A DNA stretch of 64,000 nt from assembly GCA_014529385.2 (NCBI GenBank), contig CM043961.1:17540978-17604977 (forward strand), read 5' to 3'. Source of the stretch: Adiantum capillus-veneris. Taxonomy: Eukaryota; Streptophyta; Polypodiopsida; Polypodiales; Pteridaceae. The notes under the pieces were generated by a model. The model was not told where the DNA came from. It saw nothing but the letters and a program-made list of their open reading frames with translations, and did no database searches. Shown here piece after piece: positions 56,503 through 64,000 of the stretch (its first letter is position 1; every line of letters starts with the position of its first letter). Both the position numbers and the translations under genes were made by a program.

Positions 56503-56591
56503 TTTATGACATCCCTCTCTTTGTCTTTCTTTGTCTCTGTCTCTTCTTCTTTCAAACCAAGCAAAGTTTCAAAAATACTATCTCTCACACT

Positions 56592-56647
<56 letters not shown>

Positions 56648-57027
56648 ATCTCTTTTTGACTCTTCATCTACAAAAATCACTATGGAAATACCTCTCTATG
56701 TGGAATTCAATTGGAAGAAAACGCGTGTAGAAGCCTTGCGTCTTGGTTGCAGAGGATGTCTCGGCTGTAGGTGTCTCTCTGTCTCTCTCTATCTTTATTT
56801 TTTAGCCTTTTGAGTTTTTTTATGAAGACTTTTAATTTTTTTATGAGTACTGTTTTTTGTAGTGCGATTGTACTTTATTAAAAAAAGAAATATCGCACTC
56901 ATTGCACTTTATTCCCTTTGAATTTATAGTCATTTCTGTTTTTAATTGAAATGTACAATTTTTTTAAATTAAATGTTTATTTTTTAGAGCACATATGACT
57001 AAATAAAAAAATTGTCGTGTCATAAAA
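56503..57027. other. no gene seen, contains (CT)n
   Basis: CT tract at 56598-56645, then AT-rich sequence. At 56852-56864 a GTTTTTTGTAGTG block could be a CACTA-type right terminus, but I found no partner. Confidence 0.4.
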
Positions 57028-57563
57028 ACTAATATCTAATACTCCCAAATGATTTTCTCATGTTAAACTGATCATTTAATAAATTAATGTACCAAGGGAG
57101 TAAAAGCTAGAATATTGGTAAGGCTGACAGCAGACCGGTCTCTGTCATGGATCTAAAGGGGGACACCCTGCAAAAGAGCAATGTGCTTCTATGAGGATTA
57201 AAAGACCTAAGGTTCAGCTCCATTAAGACTTTCATAGGCTAAGGTTCCAAAAACTAAATCTTTTATCCAATAAGCAAAGGGAAATTGGATGGTCATGGCA
57301 AGACTAAAAAGTCTTCCCACATCCCTAGGAAGGAGGGGGCGGGTCCATATTGTAGGGCATGAGAGAGAAACACACACACACACACACACACACACTCCAA
57401 GGCTCCCCCTTTACACAAAAACAATACTAGACACATGTCAAGCTCCTAGGCCAGTTGCCCCCAACCTCCCCTCAAATCCTATTGGATGGCCATAGAGGTG
57501 GACCAATGAGAATTAGGCTAGAGTAAATTTAGTGTGATCAATTTAAAAATGTTTGATAAAAGA
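57028..57563 (+). repeat. truncated, diverged gypsy LTR (5' part)
   Basis: It matches the reverse complement of the end of the chromovirus LTR: AAATGATTTTCTCATGTTAAACTGATC, AAAAGCTAGAATATTGGT, GCAGACCGG, CACCCTGCAAAAGAGC, then CAATGAGAATTAGGCTAGAG and TTTAAAAATG. It is cut at about 57563, where the TNP2 remnant begins, and is much more diverged than the other copies. Confidence 0.8.
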
Positions 57564-60016
57564 CATCCAAACCCATGGCTTCTAAATCAATAAAGAGAGA
57601 AACGGTTGTGGATGCATTGGCTTCATCATCTTTGAGTTCGTCATCCTCCATCTCATCATCTTCATCATCATAACAATCATGCATTCTCGCTAAGACTTGC
57701 TGCCGCCGGACTTGATTTATCGACCTCCCTCTCCTCTGTTTCCACATCATCCAAAGTCGGAGGTGGAAGAGGGTCGAAGATGATCTCCACTTCATTATTG
57801 GAAAAAATGGTTCTCCCCCGAGGTGTTAAGAGACTTACGAACCAAAGTTTTGGTTGGTGGATTGCTGGGATATAGATGACCTATAAAAGAGAAGCTCAAA
57901 GTGAGTAACATTGGTATAATTAATGCTACAAGAAAATACGAATAAAAAAGGTACATGTCACTCATTTTCTCACAATTGCGCGGTAAAACTAAAGTCATAC
58001 ATCCCTGTGTGATGCACACTAGAGTCCACCATGTAGAGACCATTCTCATGTCATCTAGACATATTTGCAAACCACTTGCACTGGAAGATGAAGGTATGAA
58101 AGTTTCTCAAATCAACCTTTAGTATCCTTTCAATAGTTTTGCAATACCTGATCCATCACCATTTGTGTCAAAGTTGCCCATGATGCACAATCCATGGTGG
58201 TTCTACTCTCGTCAATGTGGCGTGTACGAAAGTGACGACCCTTTGACCACATAGAGTTAAAGGAAAGGCACTACAAAATAGAAAAATATCTTTTATCAAA
58301 TACATATTAAAGATAATTTCAAGCAAAAAGTTTACAATATGGTTTAGGTATATGAGTACTCTACCTTTGGTATGCAGCCTCGTGCATACTCCCATTCTTT
58401 GCTGGTGATGTCTTCTCAACACGCTTTTGCCTCGGTCATTCTCTCATGAATCCACTCTGCACTAATGAGATCTGGAAAACATGCAACGTGTCTAGGCATT
58501 GGGGGTGCCCTCCTTCCTCCATGTGCTTGTTTCCATGCTTCTCTCTCTTGCAAACGCCTTGCCTTTGCCATTGTCCACAAGTCCACCCACTTGGTCATAA
58601 TCTTTGCATTGAGAATAGAAAATTTATTGACCACTTGGGATAGATTCATATCCATGTTAAGTAGTTTTCCCTTTCCACTTGGAAAGTGCATGTGAAGTCA
58701 TCCTTGCATCTTCCTCGTCTGACCACATGCGAGGCATTGAAGGATCAACTTGTGCCAAATACTCTGATATTTAAAAAAATGCCTCTTGAATGATCCACCC
58801 TTCAGCCATACATGCCTCTGGTTGAGACCGTAGCCGCAAAAAATCTTTGAGAGTCTTTAAAAACCTCTTTAAGAAGAACATCCATCGTGCGTGCACTACT
58901 CCACATATAGCCATCTCCTCCACCACGTGAACCAAGAGGTGAATTTGACTAAGAAGGTCCAATCGAGGAAATGCATCTTCAATGGTACACACAATTTCTG
59001 TTGCAAGTGTTTGAGCAGCAGGAATAGCATCTATTTCGATTTCCTTGGAGCTCACAAATTTGCAAGAAAACACACAAGGATACACTAAGTGCTAGTTAAA
59101 ATTATTGTGTACATAAAAAAGGTGTAGTTGAGTAGAGTCTTATGGTGTACCTTACTAGCTGTCCTAGTTTGAAAATAGCGTCCCTGACTTTCTTGTCCCG
59201 CCATATACACATTCTCACCGGCATAATGAACTACAATGTAAATCAGGAAAAGCGAAAGTGAGGGAAAGTCATACACACAAACTATAGATAGAATAGGGAG
59301 TATGAAGATTACCTGAAGCATCTTGTGCCAATCATTGGAATTCAACCCATACAATTGAACACTTCCGCCCTTCTTCGATTTTGTGAAAGCTCCCTTTAGC
59401 GACCTCATGTATTCTGTTGGTGTGCGAATAGAGGCAATGGTACCCTTCACCTTGTATAATTCTTCTTTGACTAGCATCCATGCATATGGTGCTTTAGGAA
59501 GCACAATCTTTCCATTTGGGGCACGACATGGAGTATCAGAGGTGGGGAGACGTTTTAAAAGCCTCAAATCCTCCCTCGCACCCAAAGAGTCCTTATTGCC
59601 AATAATGTGGTCCCATAGTGTTTGGGCTACATTCTTCAATGTGTGCATGGGATCCAAGAGATGTTGTATTTTTTTAATTCTTCCAATATGGAAGCCTTAA
59701 AATATGGAATATCTTGATATACCTTTTGGTGGAGGACACGGAGCCGGATTTTTGTTGTGCTGTTCTTCCCAAATGGTTGCCCAATCTGCCATCGTGACCT
59801 TTAGAGGGGTCTTCCCATTTGTTGGAGCCTTGTGCTTGTTATGCCCTTGGAGTAAGAAATGATGGTTGTTTGAATAGATTACCTTGCGCAAGGAATCGGG
59901 CCTCTACATCACCAATGATGGCCCGCAAGTAGGACATGCATTGTGCCCTGATGTGGACAACCCTGCATACATATCATATCGTTAGAGAGATGAGTGAACT
60001 AAAGGGAAAGAGGGAA

Positions 60017-60064
<48 letters not shown>

Positions 60065-61560
60065 GGGTTTTCAAAAATCTCTCCAAGCCCAAGATAGTCG
60101 TGCATAGTCCACATAAGGATTTCCCTCACAAAGGCCTCTCTCCCCCCCTTTGCAAGTGAGACATCGACAACACGAATGCCTCTCCATAACTCCTCCAACT
60201 CCTCGATGAGGGGCTCGAGGTAGACGTAAATATTTGACACTTTGTACTTCCCTGGCACAAGCAAGGAAAGAAGTATATTGCCCTTCTTGGTTGTCTCCCA
60301 TGGTGGAATATTGTACTTGATGATCACCACAGCCCAAGTGCTCCATGAAGTAGACTTAGTGCCGAAGGGGTTGACACCATCACTTGCTAACCCAAACCTG
60401 AAGTCTCGAGGCTCCAACCCAAACTCTAGCCATTGAGTTTCGATGTGCCTCCATGCAGCTTAATCGGCAGGGACACGCATCATTCCATCATTTGAGTGGT
60501 GGTTGGCGTGCCACACGAGAAGCTCCACGGTAGAACTGCTTTTAAACATGTGTTGGATGCGAGGAATTAATGGAAAATATCTCAATACTATTTGGGGTAG
60601 GTGCGCCCCGCTCACTCCGGTCTTGTATCGTGCCTCTCCGCACATGGGACATTTGAGGTTGCATGTGCGTGATCATTGTGGTATAACATGCAATTGTTGA
60701 CGCACACATGGATGCGCTTATACTCCATTCTAAGTGCAGTGACATACGATCTAGCTCGTCGACGATCTGGAGGCATGTGGTGATTTTCTAGCAACATTTT
60801 GTCCATCAAAGTATAACAAACAAGCGTATTAGTATAATTGCTAGAAGTCGGCACCATAAAGCGAGTGGAGAGTATATAAAAGCCACATTTCATACTTACA
60901 AAAGTAGTGCATCGACACTTGCATTACTCCAACCGAATTTTGCTTGCATGTTGAGGACTTTCGACGATGCTCGGAGCACTGAGTACCATGCACCTTCATA
61001 AAGAGGTGTTCGGGCACTCGCCATCAATCTATCCTCCGTTTTGGGAGCCCGGTCGTTTAGTGCAAGGCTAATAATCCTCCTCGCACACGTCGCGCTCATG
61101 AGCTAGTAACTTATCACACATGTCGAACATGTGCTCATCCTTTGCCTCAAAGTGCGACGGAGATGCCATAGGAGCTGCCGAAGTAGAGGCAATGGGAGGA
61201 TCACCACGCGGTGCACCCAAATTGCCCAATCGCTTTTGCCTCTACCGTTCAGTGCCTTGCGCGCCGGTGCACCACCACTGAACACAGACCATAGGGGAAC
61301 CTCCTCAAGCGACAGGTGAGTCGCGCTCTCATCTCTCTTAGCGCTTTTTCAAGGATGTTAAAGCCCTTCGTTCTCCACATGATCCAAGGCAATGCGCCTC
61401 AAGCGAGGGATTGCCCTTTTGTGCTTGGCGCAAGGACAATATATGGAGTTTTTCCTTGAGCCAGCGATCGCGCTTAGCGCCTCCAGGGGGACCATGATCA
61501 TCCCAGTCGATGTCTTGCACACGCGAAAAGTTGTTTATTTAGTCATGTGTCCTAAAAAAA
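57564..61560 (-). pseudogene. decayed TNP2-type CACTA transposase, second lineage
   Basis: Minus-strand order: transposase-associated motif (YCPCAKHKR, about 61420); TPLYEGAWYSVLRASSKVL and MQAKFGWSNASVDALL (61099-60896); MDKMLLENHHMPPDRRRARS and NNCMLYHN (60893-60612); ARYKTGVSGAHLPQIVLRYF (60645-60460); ASDGVNPFG and WTMHDYLGL (60417-59974); LLDPMHTLKNVAQTLWDHII (59657), LPKAPYAW; DUF4218 (59085-58771, HLLVHVVEEMA); an acidic C-terminus to about 57600. Motifs are the same as in elements A and B but sequences differ widely, so it is another lineage. Many stops and frame shifts. No ends or target duplication were found. Confidence 0.85.
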
Positions 61561-61760
61561 AATTACATGAAGTTAAGTTCAAAGAGAGTAAATGACAATG
61601 AGTGCTAAAATTTATTTTTAACTAGAAGAAAACTTAAAAGATGCAATTAACAAACATTTAAAAGTGTACAAAATAAAGTTAACCTAGCTGGCAATCGCGT
61701 TACAACAAAAGGTAAACACAAAACAACGCTCCTCCCCCTCCTTCCCTATTGTTTTTTGTA

Positions 61761-61763
<3 letters not shown>

Positions 61764-61816
<53 letters not shown>
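61764..61816. repeat. (CA)n microsatellite
   Basis: A CA tract of about 53 bases. Confidence 0.95.
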
Positions 61817-61817
<1 letters not shown>

Positions 61818-62075
61818 CATAAACCCTAAAGAAATAAAAAAAGTAGAGATATCAAGACACACCTCGTTCATTTTCCAAATGGTTCCTTTGTTGAAATGTC
61901 TCTTTGTGCGTGGTAGAGAAGAGACGCTTGTTTGGAAATGGTTGCGTTTCTCGGCTTGTTAGATTTGCAAATGTTAAAAATGTTAGGTTTGTTAGAGACA
62001 GTGAATGTAAGATAGAGATAGAGGTAGTGAATGTTAGATAGAAATGTTAAGTTTGTTAGATAGAAATGTTACAAA

Positions 62076-62400
<325 letters not shown>

Positions 62401-62465
62401 TAGAGATATCCATTGACAGAAAGAGATAGGCAGAGAGAGGAAGATAATGAAATAGGGAGATAAAG

Positions 62466-62892
62466 AGCAATGATTGTAGATGGAGCAACCATTTTGTGGT
62501 GTACGCAGTGCAGATATGCTCCTGCTTCTGTAAAGTGCTATGAAAAAGGCCTTCTTTACGTGATGCCGACATACTTTCTACTCTCCTCTCCTTAACTTCT
62601 CTATATTTCTCTCTATCTCTCTTCCTATCTCTTTCTCCCCAATGAATAAGCATTAGGTTGGATAGCTTTTAACGATACCGTGCCTCAGAATGGAGGCAGA
62701 CATGCGTGCAAAATGGAGGCAAAGTAATCCCTCAAACAAGGAGCTGCTCTGAAGAGATGTTACGCAAGAAGCACAATAAAGAAGCTCTTCTTCATAGCAC
62801 TCTACAGAAGCAGCAAGCACTCTCGCACTCCACACAACACAAAACAATGGCTACATTTACAACCATAACTTCTTATCTCTACTTAAAATGAT
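62466..62892. repeat. large imperfect inverted repeat
   Basis: GTGCAGATATGCTCCTGCTT...GTAAAGTGCTATGAAAAAGGCCTTCTTTA (62511-62556) pairs with AATAAAGAAGCTCTTCTTCATAGCAC...CAGAAGCAGCAAGCACT (62776-62823). Outer sequence AGCAATGATTGTAGATGG...CAACCATTTTG pairs more loosely with CAAAACAATGGCTACATTTAC. The loop is about 220 bases. Possibly a foldback element. Confidence 0.6.
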
Positions 62893-63232
62893 GGCTACAT
62901 TACGTATATGTATATATATTTGTGTGTACGGGAGTATAACACTCGAAGGTTAGACGCTTCCTCTTGGATATAGTCCCTTTTTTAATCATGGCGTTGCGGT
63001 CATTGGTCCACTCTTGTATGGATTACCGCAACGTACCTTTGGTTTTACCATGGTTGAGACTGTGATGATATCTAAAGAGGTGCCACTTGACCTTTGGTAC
63101 TACTAGCCTCTACTTAGGTCTACTAGTATGTATATGTATCTATTTGTTTGTGTGCTAATATACTTGTGTACATATTTATAGATGAGTGAGTAGGGGAGAA
63201 AGCTTAATCTTATATTTCTCTTTGTAATGTAG

Positions 63233-63742
63233 ATGTCAGATGAGAGACAACTTGGTGGGGAGCAGCCAAGTGGCTCTTCCTTTGGTTGGTTCACATCCCA
63301 GGTGGGCTCCCACCCGGGGTGGACATCGCCTCTAGTGGACCCGAGTCTTGAGTCGGTGAGAATAAGCAAAAAAATAAAGAATACTTGTGGCTAGTTAACC
63401 CTAAACCATGAGTGTCATAGGTTTATTTTTGTTATTTGTAGGCATGGCCATCCTACAGCTACTCTTCTCAGGTTCCTCCATCGATCGTAGATCCAACCCT
63501 ACAGCGGACTCTCTTTACGAGACCAGTACCTCCGAGAGACAGAGAATTTGTTTTGTTGCTACACTCTGTAGCAGCTTGCGAGCTACGGTATTTCTCCGTA
63601 GACTACACCATGGGGGAGTCAGGGAGGGATTCCTTACCTACAGAGCCTCGCACCGACGGCTCAGTCTACAACCCCTTCTTGTCGTCATACTCCCCTTCCA
63701 TTGCAGGGTCCCACTCCCATCGCATGACAGGGCCCTACGTGT
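63233..63742 (+). pseudogene. probable CACTA second-gene fragment (right-edge element)
   Basis: A possible first exon (63233-63358, MSDERQLGGEQPSGSS, GWFTSQVGSHPGWTS) ends at CG|GTGAGA. A second begins after TTATTTGTAG at 63442 and reads AWPSYSYSSQVPPSIVDPTL, RELRYF-like text and YNPFLSSYSPSIAGSHSH. It is rich in Ser, Pro and Tyr and does not match the Transposase_24-like genes of A and B at the residue level. It stops being unique at 63743, where element-A-type 3' sequence begins. I infer it belongs to the same transposon copy. Confidence 0.35.
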
Positions 63743-64000
63743 ATTACATTTGTCACCGCAGTTCATTTTGCCAATCAATTCTTTATGCCTATGATGTTGT
63801 ACAATTGTCATTATTACATTTGCCAATCAATTCATTTTGCCTATGATGTGTACAATTGTCAATTTTGCAAACAATGCGTCTTGTGGGTGACTATTTTGGG
63901 TCTATTATCTACCCTTGCACTTTTTTAAAAAAGTGAATCAAGTACAATATGGTTGATGGGTGGCAGGGCATTCAATGCCCTGTCACCAAAAAAAAATTCT
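63743..64000 (+). mobile_element. 3' part of another CACTA element of the A/B family (edge-truncated)
   Basis: About 258 bases match element A from 26519 to 26779 almost exactly: ATTACATTTGTCACCGCAGTTC, GCCTATGATGTTGTACAATTG, the hairpin-like GGCAGGGCATTCAATGCCCTG and the A-run. The terminus lies past the window. Orientation is plus. Confidence 0.9.

Noticed and set aside
56852-56864. GTTTTTTGTAGTG as the end of the 57.6-61.6 kb CACTA element
   Set aside because: Its orientation is that of a right end, but it lies to the left of the transposase remnant; no matching left end was found.

Overview
This is a repeat-dominated nuclear window from a land plant. Plant-type group IIb WRKY gene structure, CACTA (En/Spm) elements with TNP2 and Transposase_24-like genes, a Ty3/gypsy chromovirus primed by initiator tRNA-Met, and many long CT/AG, CA/GT and poly-C tracts all point there. 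The LINE remnants and the overall texture made me think of a fern or another seed-free plant, but that is only an impression. I see nothing prokaryotic and no CRISPR array.

Layout. Positions 1-453 are the end of a gypsy LTR, followed by non-coding sequence with small repeats to about 7 kb. From 7 to 8.8 kb lie a GGTTATGG tract, CACTA-like subterminal repeats and the tail of a LINE. Positions 10864-14911 carry the one clearly intact host gene, a six-exon WRKY transcription factor of about 781 residues. A probable non-autonomous CACTA-like element follows at 16.2-17.9 kb. Two related CACTA elements of the same family lie in opposite orientation: element A (19133-27043, plus, target duplication TTT) and element B (31676-42103, minus, target duplication TTG). 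Between them are a tandem duplication, a LINE reverse transcriptase remnant and a minisatellite. Element B itself contains a 1.9 kb LTR-like insertion and a 260 bp foldback.

From 43322 to 52226 there is a nearly complete, young Ty3/gypsy chromovirus on the minus strand. Its LTRs are about 1.59 kb with only about four substitutions between them, its target duplication is CTGTA, and it split an older plus-strand gene-like sequence. Next to it, on the minus strand, three recognisable gene bodies are packed into 2.75 kb: a divergent histone H3-fold protein, a Ulp1/C48-type cysteine protease and an FCP1/NIF-type HAD phosphatase domain. Each has at least one lesion or an unresolved frame join. This cluster is the least explained part of the window.

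After it come an array of four inverted-repeat cassettes alternating with microsatellites (55.7-56.5 kb), a truncated gypsy LTR (57.0-57.6 kb), a decayed TNP2 transposase of a second CACTA lineage (57.6-61.6 kb, minus), microsatellites, a foldback, and at the right edge the 3' part of another CACTA copy.

How the parts relate: the CACTA elements would encode a catalytic TNP2 transposase and a Transposase_24-like protein, but both TNP2 copies are broken, at different places. Wherever a nonsense codon can be compared with a sister copy or a family motif, the change is a C:G to T:A transition, as expected for methylated, silenced repeats.
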